Origin: Ichthyophis bannanicus
Taxonomy: Eukaryota > Chordata > Amphibia > Gymnophiona > Ichthyophiidae
Reading direction: 5' to 3'
DNA length: 64,000 nucleotides
NCBI GenBank assembly: GCA_033557465.1
Contig: CM066031.1
Span: forward strand, 1,234,149,312 to 1,234,213,311
Below the pieces are notes generated by a model that did no database searches, had not been told where the DNA came from, and saw only the letters and a program-made list of their open reading frames with translations. How positions within the stretch are numbered: position 1 is the stretch's first letter; every line of letters starts with the position of its first letter. Below, piece after piece: positions 20,971 through 32,100 of the stretch. The position numbers were made by a program, and so were the translations under genes.

Positions 20971-21185
20971 GCTGCTTACCTTTAATGCAGGTCTGGCACT
21001 TATTTTTGCAGTTTTATTTGTTTGTATTACATTGATTTTGTTGTGCTATTCACTCTGTACCTTATTGCTTTTGTCTTTCTCCTATGTCCGATTTTATGTC
21101 TAGTTAAAGGATTTTTATTATAAACCACTATGATGCTAATTTTTGTGCCTATAGTGGTGTAACGAATCTTGCAAATAAATAAATG
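20971..21185 (+). mobile_element. LINE 3' end (L2-like), copy b
   Basis: Homologous to 18569-18797: the same GCTGCTTACCT start, the same ATTTTATGT segment, hairpin CCACTAT (21125-21131) with ATAGTGG (21151-21157), and an AAATAAATAAATG tail. Two solo 3' ends of one family 2.4 kb apart suggest repeated strongly 5'-truncated insertions. Confidence 0.65.
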
Positions 21186-22790
21186 TATGTTAGGGGCATA
21201 GTTAGGGCATTTACATGTGTAAATGCAAAAACATGTACAGTAAATAATTTTAGAAGAGATACTATTTACATGTTTAGAACTACAGGACATACAGTTTCGA
21301 GGGGTGACGTTATGGATGTGGTTTGGTGGGCCAGCAAAGTATATTTTGTGATATGCAAAGGTGCACACCAGGGCTATTCCATGTTCTTGTCCCTAGGAGG
21401 AGCCTTTGGCATGTACAAAGGTTTACATCAGAGCATTCCTATGTTCCTGCCACTAGGGAGAGCTCTCACAGGTGGCTGGGAGCTTCAGCCATAAGAAACT
21501 ATAAGGGTATAGATAACAAAGGAAGGTCAAGTTTCCTTAAACCCTTATTTGTCAGGAGTCACCTTAAGAAAGAGATAGGGCAAGCAAGCCAGGCAGCAGG
21601 GAGTAGTCTGGTTAATTGTTTAAAAGCAGTTTGTGGGCCAACACTCAGGGAAGCCCTAGGAAAGTTGCAGCCCCAATCTCCAGAACCCTTTTCCCAGTGG
21701 CAACAGGAAGTTTGAGGCTTATATTTGGGAAGGACCCTCAGGAAGAGGGGGGAGGGGACTTTTAACCTCAGGAGTAGTGAGGCAGAGCCCAAAGGAATGA
21801 AGGCTGGCACAAGATGAGTCAGAGACTGGCATGAGGTAAGCCTGACAAGTGGTGGGGAAGCTGCAGGAATATCCTCAGGAAGAGGAGGGGGCTTATACCA
21901 TATCCTCAGGAGCTATGAGGCACAGCCCAAAAGATTTATGTTCTGAGTAAATGTAAATGCATCTGTGAGAGCTGAATCAGTGGGAAACTGTGCATCAAAG
22001 GTACTGTGTTGCAGGACTGTAAAGTCTGAAGTAAAAGACACTCAGGCAGAAGCAGATACCCCACGCTAGAGCCCAGTGCATAATGCTCTAGCGCAGGGCA
22101 AGTTTAACGCTGACATTTTGTACAGCGATGCTATATGCAAATTAACCAATGTGCAAAAAGTTAATGTTAAACTGGGAGAGCAAGTCAAACACATGTGCAC
22201 AGGCCTCTGCACAAGTTTGGCATGCTGTCCTGGAGAAACAGGGTTATCTGAGGTGAAGTTTGACACTTCACTTCAGATGATCCAGGCATTGGGGAAAGCT
22301 CTCGATCCCATCAAGAAAACATCGGGGGGGGGGGGGCTGTTGCCCTCCCTGGATACTGACCCCTCAACAGAAGTAAAACGATTGGTGGCCCAGTGGGCCA
22401 AGATCTCCCCTCCCAACCTTTAAAAATCATTGATGGCCCCATAGGCACCAATAGAACCCCCCAACCTCACTAAAATCATTGGTGGCCTGTGGGTCTTCAA
22501 TAAACCCCACTCCTGCAGTACCTTTAAGTAGCAACACCTACATGCTCCTACTCCCTCCACTGCCATTTTTCAAAATGGTGGCACCTGACCCCACATAGTG
22601 CATCCCCAAGATGCACTGCCTGGGGGGTGGGCAGAAATAAGGAATTTTCTTCCTTATTTGGCAGACCAGGGATGTCGCCCCCACCCCCCACCCCCAACTC
22701 CTGACTTTTTGAAAACTTCCACTCAATATGGGAACAATTTTTAAAAGACATTTTTGTTTGTAAAAGAGTGTTTGCATGTGCAGAAATGCA
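21186..22790. other. Unassigned DNA with a short local duplication
   Basis: 21356-21415 and 21417-21472 are a diverged tandem duplication (CAAAGG...CATGTTC...CTAGG...AGAGC/GGAGC). Otherwise no recognised domain; an apparent ORF at 22076-22423 has no motif and includes a G10 run. No gene is supported. Confidence 0.4.
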
Positions 22791-22794
22791 AATG

Positions 22795-22995
22795 TAACGT
22801 GTGCCTTTGAGTCAAGGCTGACTCCTGGTGACCCAGCAGCTCCTGGGTTTTCTTGGCAGTGTGACTGGAAGTAGATTGCCAGATCTTTCTTCTGAGGCAA
22901 TGGAGGGTTAAGTGACTTGCTCAAGGCGACAAGAAGTGCTGGTAGGAATCAAACCCTGGTCACCAAGCCAGTGCCCTAGCCATTAGGCTACAAAT
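22795..22995 (-). mobile_element. tRNA-derived SINE, class II tail
   Basis: On the minus strand it begins GTAGCCTAATGGCTAGGGCA (A box), has a B-box-like GGTTTGATTCC, and shares GAGCAAGTCACTTAACCCTCC with the other SINEs here. Its 3' half (GCCAAGAAAACCCAGGAGCTGCTGGGTC) matches only the SINE split at 27113/28661, so it belongs to a second tail class. Confidence 0.75.
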
Positions 22996-23204
22996 AACTC
23001 TTTATATAATTGTTCTGACTATATAGACATAAATGTTTTACAGAAAGCTTGTATGTCCATACACTTACCTGACCCGAATGAGAATCATTCCCAGGGGCCA
23101 AGTTGGAGAAGGTATAAAGTACATGCATATGTGCGTAAAATAAGCCAGAAAATGTGTGCTAAATAACAGATACAACTGATGATTTTCAAAGGGAAAAAAC
23201 ATAA

Positions 23205-23925
23205 GATTTGCGATAATGAATCAGACCAAAAGGTCCATCAAACCCAGTATCCTGTTTCCAACAATGGGTCATAAGTAACTGGAAGGATCCCAAAAGCTAG
23301 AGAGATTGCATGCTGCTTAGCTCAAGTATAAGCAGTGGATTTCCCTGGTCTTCTTTAATAAAAAGATTTATGGACTTTTCCTCCAGGAGCTCGCCCAAAC
23401 CTTTTTTAATTACAGCCAGACTAATAGCTTTGACTACGTCATCTGACAACAAATTGCAAAGCTTTAATACGTGTTGAGTGAATAAATATTTTTTCTGCTC
23501 AGTCTTAAATGTACTCCTTTGTAGCTTCAAGGCATGTATACAGTAGTCTTTGTACTTTTTGAAGTAGTAAACAACCAATTCATGTTTACTAAATCCACTC
23601 CAATCAGTATTTTGTAGAACTCTATTATATCGCCCCTCAGCCATCTCTTCTCCAAGCTAAAGAGTCCTAACCTTTTTACCTTTCCTCATAGGGCAATCTT
23701 CCATCCCCTTTATCACTTTGGTTGTTCTTCTTTACGCTTTCTAATTCTATGATATGTTTATGCAGCCAGCAAAACTACACATAATACGCAAGGTGAGGTC
23801 TCATGATGGAGCGATACAAAGACATTATGACATCCTCTGTTTTATTCTCTTTTCCTTTCCTTATAATTCCTAGCATTCTAATTGTTTTCTTGGCCAACAA
23901 TATGTGCAGAATTTGCCTTTGAAAA
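23205..23925 (-). mobile_element. CR1 LINE fragment
   Basis: On the minus strand it runs from the RT segment reading near NKTEDVIMSLYRSI (about 23860) through EKR-type blocks to the 3' UTR with GGACCTTTTGGTCTGATTC at about 23210-23228. Same family as 29385-30645. It is truncated at both ends and frame-broken; the final octamer tail is reduced. Confidence 0.82.
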
Positions 23926-23937
23926 GCAGTCTACCTT

Positions 23938-24065
23938 ACAGAGTGAAGAAGTAGCCTATGATTAGAGCAAAAGGCTAAAAGCCAGCAAAGCACGGGTTCA
24001 TGTCCAACACATGCTCCTTGTGACCTTAGGCAAATCACTATCCATTGCCTTAGGTACAAGCATAG
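23938..24065 (+). mobile_element. tRNA-derived SINE fragment
   Basis: GTAGCCTATGATTAGAGCA (A-box region), CGGGTTCATGTCC (decayed B box) and CTTGTGACCTTAGGCAAATCAC identify the SINE head and body. Sequence after about 24065 does not match either tail class clearly. Confidence 0.6.
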
Positions 24066-25690
24066 GGGTCTACATCTAAGCTGTATTATAGCGACAATGT
24101 GTACCATTTGCTGATCACAATAAAGCTTAACACAAAAGAAAAGTCTGTCACACAGTAAAAAGTAATGCGCTGTGACGCATGAAAAGCAGCTCATCATTAA
24201 TCAAATAGAATAATGCTATTTGCAGTAAACCTTGTGAGCTGTGTTAATGTCACTTTCCCCTTAAGCATTAGCTCATTAACGTATAAGGCAATGATCACAG
24301 ACTGAGATTTTAAGAGTCCAGGATGGTCTGGGCAAAATTCCCCTTCCCTTCTTGGTTCTAATCCTTGGTGGCCAGATCGAGGGTGATATCCTCTCCTACA
24401 TCACAAACCTGGTATCTAGATGTTCATAAAAAAATTTGCTGCCAAGGCCTGACCCCATTAGTGATGAAGTCAGTCCCGCTCCAGCATTCCCAGATCTCTG
24501 ACCCCATCTTGACACTTTAGGCCCCCTGCCCCCTTTTGATTAAAAATCTCTGGTCCTTTCTGGGCCCCTTATACACCTTGTTCTTTCTTCACTCACTGGC
24601 GTCCAGTGGTGGCAGAATCAAGTCACCCCTGCCCCAGCAGCTCTGTTTTCAAATATAGCACTACTTGTCCCTTAACAGTTTCTCAATACTACCAATAAGG
24701 ATCAGGATAGCAAAGAGTGCACTGTTTTACCACAGATCAGTAAATACTACTGTACCTGAATGGACCACTATGATCTACTATTGAAGACTTGCACTATATC
24801 TACAAATTAGGTAGCCTATTTTCAGGGCCATACCAAGGGTTGTGCGAGTGGTATGGCTTCACAGAGTTCAAGTACAGAAAGGGCGCTGATATCAACCCTG
24901 AACTTTCAGGAAGCTCAAAAAGAATGAGTTACTGCAGACTGATTGGGGCAGAGGGGGGCAATGGATTCATTAGTCGCACAGGATGCATTGCTAGCTTGAT
25001 ACGGTCCTGTCTGTTTTGAAAGTAACTTCTAAGCACATAAATCCACTAGCTGCACAATTTTACCAGTTGCAAGGGAAGGAATTACTGGGGCAGAACTGGA
25101 ATGAGATTTGAAGTTATGTGCCTATATTTGAAATTTCAAAAGTATGTTATCACCACCAGGGACACTCTCCTGTCCAGGTGCACTGGAAACTCTTTGTAAA
25201 GCTGGCAAGCAGGGTACCATCCCAACCAGCCTCTCCAATATTTTAAGTTCCACAGCAGTTCAGTTCAATGGTTAGTTAAAAACAAAACAAAGCACCTTCA
25301 TCACTCTTGCGTCAATCTCTAATATAGGTCACCAGTGTTGAATAACACTGGCCACGGCAGTGTCACACGCTCCATATATTCTCCTTATAGTAGTTGCAAA
25401 TGGCAGAGTTCATGTATTTACTCCCTGCTATTCACTTTACCAAGGCAGAATTTTAAAGTCATTCAACAAAAGGAGGTACTGTTCCACGCACAAACCTCCC
25501 TTTTCCAAGCTGGTAACAAATTGGCTGTCTTCAGTGCACGCCACAGTTTCCAGGCAGCTTCAGTAATCTCCAGCCCTTATTCTGCTCCTGCACTAGGAGA
25601 GAAAGCTCCTCCCCCCCCCCCTCCCCATATTCACTGGAGTTTTTATCTTGCACAGCAGAAAAACAGACAATAAAATAAGTTCACAAACTC
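24066..25690. other. Unassigned non-coding DNA
   Basis: No domain or repeat structure could be supported. Mixed composition, with a C-rich run at 25609-25626 inside a spurious ORF. Possibly decayed repeats. Confidence 0.4.
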
Positions 25691-25696
25691 ATAGGT

Positions 25697-26166
25697 CCCG
25701 ATATTCATATGGGCAGGCTATGCGCCGCTACGGTGCATAGCCATACCTGCCAACCCATAATCCTGGATATTCAGTGCCAGGGTCATTTGCAGTCCCGGCA
25801 ATGAATATCTGGATTTGCCGCAGATGCCAGGAAGCTAACCGGGCAGCAGCGATATTGCATGCTGTCCGGTTAGCTCCTGCAGGTTAAAGATAGGCGAGGG
25901 TTTTCCTCACTTATCTTTCAGTCGCAGGCCACTAACCGAGCAGCATGTAATATCACTGCTGCCCGGTTAGGGACTGTCGCCACATCTGCTCCTCCCTGGA
26001 ACGACATGCCCCGATGCTAAGTGGTTAGCATAGGGGCGCGTAAGGGAGAAGAGAGGGGACATTCAGCAGCACTAACCGTGTTAGTACCTTGAATATCCTG
26101 TTCAGCAGTAGTCACACAATTTACAGGTCTGTAACCCATTTAACTGCCTTTCGAATATCAGACCCA
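25697..26166. mobile_element. Fold-back (MITE-like) element, copy 1
   Basis: Inverted ends: GGTCCCGATATTC at the left and GAATATCAGACCC at the right, flanked by ATA on both sides. The interior is itself inverted-repetitive: CTAACCGGGCAGCAGCGATATTGCATG near 25837-25862 (described as two abutting parts, AACCGGGCAGCAGCGATAT and TGCATGCTG) and its complement near 25937-25965. No coding capacity. A related copy is at 42133-42619. Confidence 0.7.
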
Positions 26167-27112
26167 TAAAGTTTAGTTCTTTCACAGCAGTGCAGCAATC
26201 CAAACATAAATACCTCCACAGTTTCTGGCTTCTCTTTCCCAGGAGGCGATTTAAAGGAAGGATACATTCATAAACAGTCTTTAGGACTTCCGTTCCTTAA
26301 CACAAGGTAATAAGATATCAGCTCACTTGATACCTAAGGAACTCTCCTTGGGCTCATTGGCATTAAGAAAGGACTCCCCTGGAATCTGCTCCACCTGTTT
26401 TTCCTTCCTCTGTCAGTTGTAACCTAGACACCACAAAGGACACTCAGACTCCTTAGCCTAGGGAAACTTCACTCAGTTCCACCCTCTCGTGTTTTTTCCC
26501 TACTCTGAATCACCTGGGGCTCTGTCTATGGCAGGGACATACCTATCCTTATCCTAAGGGATTCTGGGACATGTAGTGTGCTTCATGTCCCTGACACTGG
26601 CACTTAGTGCATATTTTGAGGCAGAAGAACAAACCATAAAAATTACAGGTGTAGAAGTGTGCAGGTGCTTTTCCTTAGGTAGTTTTCAAAGTGAAAGTGG
26701 GTGTGGACTTAATAATGTGGACAGTCATAAAATGAATTCCTAAATGGTGTAGCCCTAAGACAAATGCTTAATCATAGCATAGTAACAAAAAAAGACAAGA
26801 GTGAATGCTCAAAATAAAGCAAGGACAGTTTATGACATAGTTTGCACAAAGAATACTCACTATGGATGTCCATGGAAAAAAAAGTTTCATTTCACTTTGA
26901 TTTTCAGATTGATTTACACGTTATTCAGTTTATTTATTTATTTATTTCCTTTAGTGAATGGTGGAAGCAATTTGGACTCTTGGGGATAATTTTATTACAG
27001 GACACCTGTTAATAGGGCAGGAAGGTGCCTATGTTTCTTTACAAAATACGAGTACAAATCCTGCAGAAATTATGTCTAGACTAAAGTTGCAGATATTACG
27101 CCTATTCAAAAT
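26167..27112. other. Unassigned non-coding DNA
   Basis: No gene recognised. A short inverted pair AGGGACAT (near 26533) and ATGTCCCT (near 26566) and a TTTATTTATTTATTT microsatellite at about 26931-26946 are the only features seen. Confidence 0.4.
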
Positions 27113-27429
27113 GGAGTGGAGGAGTAGCCTAGTGGCTAGTGCACTAGCTTAATAAGCAAAAAAACAGCGTTCAGATCCTACTAAACTCCTTGTGGCCTTG
27201 GGCAAATCACTTAACCCTGCATTGCCTTGGAAGAAAGGCCTGGTAGTCTACTTCCAGTCACACTTAGGGTTGCCGGCCAGTTTTTCCAAGGCCAGGCCGG
27301 CTGCCAGCACAGATGTAAAACCGGCCGTTGAAAAGCCATTTTTTTGCTCTGGCCGCAAGATCGGGAGTGGCCAGAGCAAAAAACCGGCTTTTCTCCCGAC
27401 TCCCGAAGTCTGCAGCGCGAACGCGATTC

Positions 27430-27775
27430 CCCATGGTAGTGCAGCCGCTGCTTCTGCTTCATACAGAGCAGCGCCTGCAATACACTTACTTTGAAAAGTA
27501 AAGACAAACTGTGTGAGGAGCCCTCCAGTCATCGCAGCGCCTGAGGAAGTGATGTCATGGGGGCAAGCTCCTCACAGGTTGTCTTTCCTTTTCAAATTAA
27601 CTTTAGCTGCAATAAAGTTAATTTGAAAAGGAAAGACAACCTGTGAGGAGCCCGCCCCCAATGACATCACTTCCTCGGGGGCTGCGATAACCAGAGAGAT
27701 CCTCAGAGGTTGTTTTTACTTTTCAAAGTAAGTGTATTGCAGCCGCTGCTCTGAACAACGCAGAAGGAGCGGCTT
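27430..27775. repeat. Large imperfect palindrome inside the hAT-like element
   Basis: The inner arms (27544-27605 and 27613-27675) are about 62 bp each and nearly perfect, separated by a 7-base loop. Outer arms (about 27430-27543 and 27676-27775) pair less well, including CAATACACTTACTTTGAAAA against TTTTCAAAGTAAGTGTATTG. The whole could extrude as a cruciform or form a long RNA hairpin. Confidence 0.85.
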
Positions 27776-27779
27776 GGGC

Positions 27780-28530
27780 AGGGGGGGGGGTGGTGGTGTG
27801 AGTGAACCATCAGTGGAGGGGGGTGGTGGTGTGAGTGAACCAGCAGGGGAGGGGGGTTGGTGTGAGTGACCCAGCAGGGGAGGGGGGTGAATGAGTGACC
27901 CAGCAGGAGGGGGTGAATGAGTGAACCAGCGGGGGGGGGGGGTGTGAGTGAACCAGCAGGGGAGGGGGAGGTGAGTGAGTGACCCAGCAGGAGGGGGTGA
28001 GTGAGTGACGGGGGGGGTGGTGTGAGTGAACCAGCAGTGGAGGGGGGTGGTGGTGTGAGTGAACCAGCAGGGGAGGGGGGGTTGGTGTGAGTGATCCAGC
28101 AGGGGAGGGGGGTGAGTGAGTGACCCAGCAGGAGGGGGTGAGTGAGTGACAGGGGGTGGGCGAGTGAACCAGCAGGGGAGGGGAAGGTGAGTGAGTGACC
28201 CAGGAGGAGGGGGTGAGTGAGTGACAGGGGGGTGGGTGAGTGAACCAGCAGGGGGGGTGGTGTGAGTGACCCAGCAGGAGGGGTTGAGTGAGTGACAGAG
28301 GGGTGGGTGAGTGAACCAGCAGGGAGGGGAGGGGAGTGAGTGACCCAGCAGGGGAGGGGGGCAAGGGAGTGACCCAGCAGGGGAGGGGGGGTGGGGTGGG
28401 CGAACCAGCACTGAGAGGGGTGGTGGGCGAGTGAACCAGCAGAGAGGGGGACGAGTAAGTGAACCAGCACTGAGGGGAGGGGGGGTGAGTGAACTAGCAC
28501 TAAGAGGGGGGGGTGTGTGAGTGAATCCTT
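27780..28530. repeat. G-rich minisatellite (GTGAGTGAACCAGCAGGGGAGGGG-like units)
   Basis: Roughly 30-40-bp units built from GAGTGAACCAGCAGG or GAGTGACCCAGCAGG plus G-runs, repeated about 20 times with variable length and G-run size. The reverse strand gives long Pro/Ser/His-rich open frames in all three phases, which is a composition artefact. Confidence 0.85.
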
Positions 28531-28540
28531 GGTAATTTTT

Positions 28541-28590
28541 GTGGGTGGGGCGGGGCGGGGCGGGGCGGGGCGGGGTGGGGGTGGGATTGG
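28541..28590. repeat. (CGGGG)n pentanucleotide tract
   Basis: Five to six CGGGG units within GGGTGGGG...GGGTGGGGGTGGG, adjoining the minisatellite. Many closely spaced G-runs give strong G-quadruplex potential on the plus strand. Confidence 0.85.
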
Positions 28591-28725
28591 GGGCGGAGAA
28601 TGGGTGGAGCATGATAAGCCACAGGTGTCGGGTTTTTCTCTGAAAAAGTTGGCAACCCTAGTCACACTGCCAAGAAAACCCAGGAGCTGCTGGGTCTACA
28701 CTGACTGAAGGCACACATTGCATTG

Positions 28726-29384
28726 AGAGCAGGAATAAATATTAGCATGAAGTTAACACATGTACATACATAGTTTAAAAAAATGCATGTAAATCACAAC
28801 CTTGCCCAGGCTCCACTCCACTCCTCATCCTCCCCTGAGCACACCTACTTCACAAGTATGAGTCAGCTTGCACTGTGTCCACTTTTAGGCATGACCTGAT
28901 ATTATAAGAGGCCCTCAATGCATGCAAAACAGTGTTTTATGCTCAAAACATTTTATAAAATTTCCCTCTAACAGTGGGATTCACTATCTAATTTCTAAGA
29001 AAATTGCTTGAAACTTGTGGCAGGCATGGGCAGCAAAGGGAACGGCACCCCGAGATGCTAATAGGCCAGCATTTCAACACCATGGTTGACATTTTTTTAA
29101 AACACCAGCAGCAGCAGAGTTTAAATATAATCTGACTATTCAGCGCCGGTATTCGGATAGTGGATGGTGCTGAATATCTGGAAGGAAAGCAGTGATACTC
29201 AGACCATTATACTCAGATAACTTCAGAGCATTTTTTTCCTTGCCTATAGTTATCTGGATAGTTATCCTGGTGGTTGAAAGTAGCTCTTTCGATAAATAAA
29301 TTATTTGCAAACCCTAAGGTATGCTTCCGAAAAAGGGGATAGGATTTAGGGGCTGTGGGGGCAGTGCTACTTAGACATATAGAG
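28726..29384. other. Unassigned non-coding DNA
   Basis: No gene recognised. CAGCGCCGGTATTCGGATAG and GCTGAATATCTGG near 29140-29180 resemble the fold-back element ends elsewhere in the window and may be a fragment. Confidence 0.35.
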
Positions 29385-30645
29385 GGGAATTCTAGAAGAT
29401 TCATCCAATCTGGCTTTCCAGAAAGCATTTGACAATGTCCCTCAAGAGAGACTCTTGGTGAAATTAAAAAGTCAAGGGATAGGAGGCAGTGCACTATTGT
29501 GGATCAGGAACTGGTTAAAAGATAGAAAGCAGAGGGTAGGGTTAAATGGCCAATTTTCCCAATGGAGGGAAATCTGTGCTGGGTCTGCTGCTTTTTAACA
29601 TATTCATAAATGACCTGGACATGGGAATAACGAGTGAGGTAATCAAATTTGCAGATGACACAAAATTATTCAATGTTGTTAAAACCCATGTGGATTGTGA
29701 AAAATTGCAAAAGACCTTGATTAATTGGAAGACTGGGCATCCAAATGCCAGATGAAATTTAATATACAGTAGACAAGTGCAAAGATATGCACCTAGGAAA
29801 GAACAAACCAAACTATGGTTACACGATGCAAGTTTCCACCTTAGGAACCACCACCCAGGAAAAAGATTTAGGTGTCATCGTGGATAACATGTTGAAACCC
29901 TCCACCCAGTGTGCAACGGCAGCCAAGAGAGCAAATAGAATGCTAGTAATCATAAAGAAAGGAATGGAGAATAAAAGAAAGGATATTATAATGCCTCTGT
30001 ATCGTTCCATGGTGTTACCGCTCTTTGAATGTTGTGTGCAATTCTGGTCACTGTATCTTAAAAAAGGATATAACATTATTAGAAAAGGTACAGAGAAGAG
30101 ACACTAAAATGGTGAAGGGGATGGAAGGATACCTCTATGAAGAGAGGCTAAAAAGGTTAGGGTTCTTCAATCTGGAAAAGAGACAGCTGAGGGGAGATAT
30201 GATAGAGGTCTATAAATTAATGAATGGAATGGAATGGAATGGGTAAATGTAGATCAATTGTTATGCCATCAAAATATAGAAAGACTAGGGGACATGCAAT
30301 GAAGCTACAGGGTAACCTATCTAAGATTAATAAGAGAAAATATTTTTTCACTCAATGCATAATACAACTCTGGAATTTGATACTGGAGAATGTAGTAAAA
30401 GCTGTTAGTGTAGCCGGGTTTAAAAAAGGTATGGACAAGTAACTTGAGGAAAGGTCCATAAACCATTATTAAAGAGGACCCAGGAAATTCACTGCTTGCC
30501 ATAATACAAGCATTGTGGAACCTGTGTCTTTTGGGGAAACTGCTAGGTACTTGTGACCTAGATTGGCCACTATTGGAAACAGGATACTGGGCTTGATGGG
30601 CCTTGGTCTGACCCAGTATGGCATTTCTTATGTATACATGTTCAC
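29385..30645 (+). mobile_element. CR1 LINE, 3' RT and UTR
   Basis: A CR1 element starting within RT (QKAFDNVPQERLL, near 29415), then DRKQRVGLNGQFSQW, FADDTKLF (29647-29672), MHLG near 29787, EKDLGVIVDN near 29859, the [10 protein letters not shown] block near 30021, [20 protein letters not shown], and a 3' UTR ending TTTCTTATG near 30630. Stops and frameshifts are frequent. Same subfamily as 16186-16595. GGAATGGAAT units at about 30220-30240 are a small local expansion. Confidence 0.9.
29600..30290 (+). pseudogene. CR1 reverse transcriptase, C-terminal part, frame-broken
   Basis: RT portion with the catalytic FADD box at 29647-29660. Three frames are needed: 29546-29755, 29787-30107 and 30025-30246. 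The catalytic aspartates are still encoded, so inactivation is by frameshifts and 5' truncation. Domain order follows the CR1 consensus. Confidence 0.85.
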
Positions 30646-30750
30646 GTGTAAATGGACATTTTAGAAAAGGCTGATTTTACATGTGGATGTCCACACTACA
30701 TCAAAATTGCAAGGGAGCATGTAGGGGTGTGGCCGGGCAAATAATCAGAG

Positions 30751-31016
30751 TGGAGGAGTGGCCTAGTGGTTGGGGCAAGGTACTTCAGACCAGAAAGTCA
30801 GGGGTTCAAATCCCACTAGAGGACAGCAACCTTGGGCTGGAAGGACTGGGGTTTCTAGTCCCACAGGTGCTCCTTGTGGTCTTGGGCAAGCCACTTAACC
30901 CTCCATAGCCCATGTTCCCTGTAAAATAGTTATCTCCAAGTTATAATGCCCTGTTTAATGTAAACCACACTGATGCAGAATAACATGGTATATAAGAGAA
31001 TACAAATAAAATAAAA
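30751..31016 (+). mobile_element. tRNA-derived SINE, class I tail
   Basis: Near-identical to the SINE at 3288-3601 through GGCCTAGTGGTTGGGGCAAG and GGGGTTCAAATCCC to CCTGTTTAATGTAAACCACAC; it lacks an ~18-base segment present in that copy near 3508-3526. The tail is AATACAAATAAAATAAAAAA. High similarity suggests recent activity of class I. Confidence 0.88.
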
Positions 31017-31389
31017 AATACTTGCACATGTAGGTCCAAAATGTCCACATCTGGATTTACACCTTCTCCCTGACATGAATAGGTATTAAATGAGTGCTCC
31101 TTTTGTCCATCAGTTTACAGAAGAAATTAAAGGAGGATATTCCCCTTTGTTCCCCAATATTTATTTACCCCTCCAAACTGAAATGAAGTAAAGAGAGAGT
31201 CTTCTGTAGCTGATTAGCAACATCTACATGTCTAGGTTTATAAAATGTCTCAGATAAAAATGTAAGCGCTGACATTTACACATGCATGTTGACAAATGCC
31301 AGCACTTACACGTAAGTTGCAAGGTTTCCTCCGTCGATTTTTCCTGTGTGTCTTTGTAAACTGGACCCCCTTGCTACACATGGATATAA
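31017..31389. other. Unassigned non-coding DNA
   Basis: No gene or repeat structure recognised between the SINE and the hairpin-rich segment. Confidence 0.4.
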
Positions 31390-32100
31390 ATCTCTATGGG
31401 GGTTATTCTGTGCTACAATTAGTGGAGATGGAGAGCCCGACGAGACGTCCATCCCCACTATTTGTGCTGGCTCCTGCCCCAAACTAACTCCCCTGCCTGT
31501 TGTGCAGGGACGTTAGATGGGGGTGGGTAATGGGCAGCCCAGTGGTGGAGTCTGGGCGGGCAGTGGGCAGTCGCCAGCCCTGGACATAGAGGGCCAATTT
31601 TAATGTTGGCTCTGTATGTCCAGGGCCAGCGAAATGTCCGGTGAAATTTTTCCACCTCTGAGATAGAATAACTTCCCTGGAAGTGAGTTTTTGCACAGCC
31701 TGGGGTGTGAATGTGGCAGGAGGGACCAGGGTTTATTCTCCGCAGCCTTACCCTGGCCTGAGGAGGCCAGGTTGGGGGTCAAGCTGTGGGAAATAAACAC
31801 CTTTTTCAGGTGGCTGGCATCGTGACTCTTCAATGGAGCCGTGGTGCCATGGCAACATAATGCCATGGCGCCGCGGTTCCATTGAGGAGCCTTGACTGAA
31901 TTATCTGAACGCAGTCCTGCACATGCAGACTAGACTGAATCATAGTTCCAGCCTACACATGCAGGACTGTTCGCGATTCTGATCCCGCAGGGCTAGATGT
32001 TCCCCACGGGATCAAAATCGCAATCCCCTCTGTGCATCCGGTTCAGACTGGACACACAGAGGGGATCTACGTGCAGGATGGAATTGGGCCATATGTGTTT
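31390..32100. repeat. Hairpin-cluster segment, possible fold-back transposon
   Basis: Four separate inverted pairs follow each other: 31830-31854 with 31861-31885 (25-bp arms, three mismatches), 31912-31921 with 31960-31969 (10/10), 31973-31987 with 32007-32021 (14/15) and 32023-32034 with 32055-32066 (12/12). Composition is GC-richer than the flanks. The outer limits are uncertain and terminal repeats were not found. No coding capacity is evident. Confidence 0.6.

Larger units (their letters stand above)
27265..28660. mobile_element. Non-autonomous hAT-like DNA transposon
   Basis: A 1,396-bp insertion with perfect 10-bp terminal inverted repeats (TAGGGTTGCC at 27265, GGCAACCCTA ending 28660) followed by partially matching subterminal sequence. 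It is flanked by a perfect 8-bp target duplication, GTCACACT, at 27257-27264 and 28661-28668. An 8-bp duplication and this terminus are typical of hAT elements. It encodes no transposase; the interior is a large palindrome, then a G-rich minisatellite. Confidence 0.9.
27113..28725 (+). mobile_element. tRNA-derived SINE, class II, split by a hAT-like insertion
   Basis: SINE head and body at 27113-27264 (GGAGTAGCCTAGTGGCTAGTGC, then CTTGTGGCCTTGGGCAAATC) continue at 28669-28725 as GCCAAGAAAACCCAGGAGCTG and onward. The class II SINE at 22795-22995 shows the uninterrupted order, proving that 27265-28660 is an insertion. Confidence 0.88.

Noticed and set aside
21186..22060. Possible LTR retrotransposon or endogenous retrovirus fragment
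   Set aside because: No gag, protease, RT or LTR pair could be identified; composition alone is not evidence.
22076..22423. 115-codon ORF
   Set aside because: No recognisable motif, contains a homopolymer G run, and no supporting context.
27703..28665. 320-codon Pro/Ser/His-rich reverse ORF and its shifted versions
   Set aside because: All three phases are open because of the G-rich minisatellite; no domain, and it lies inside a non-autonomous transposon.
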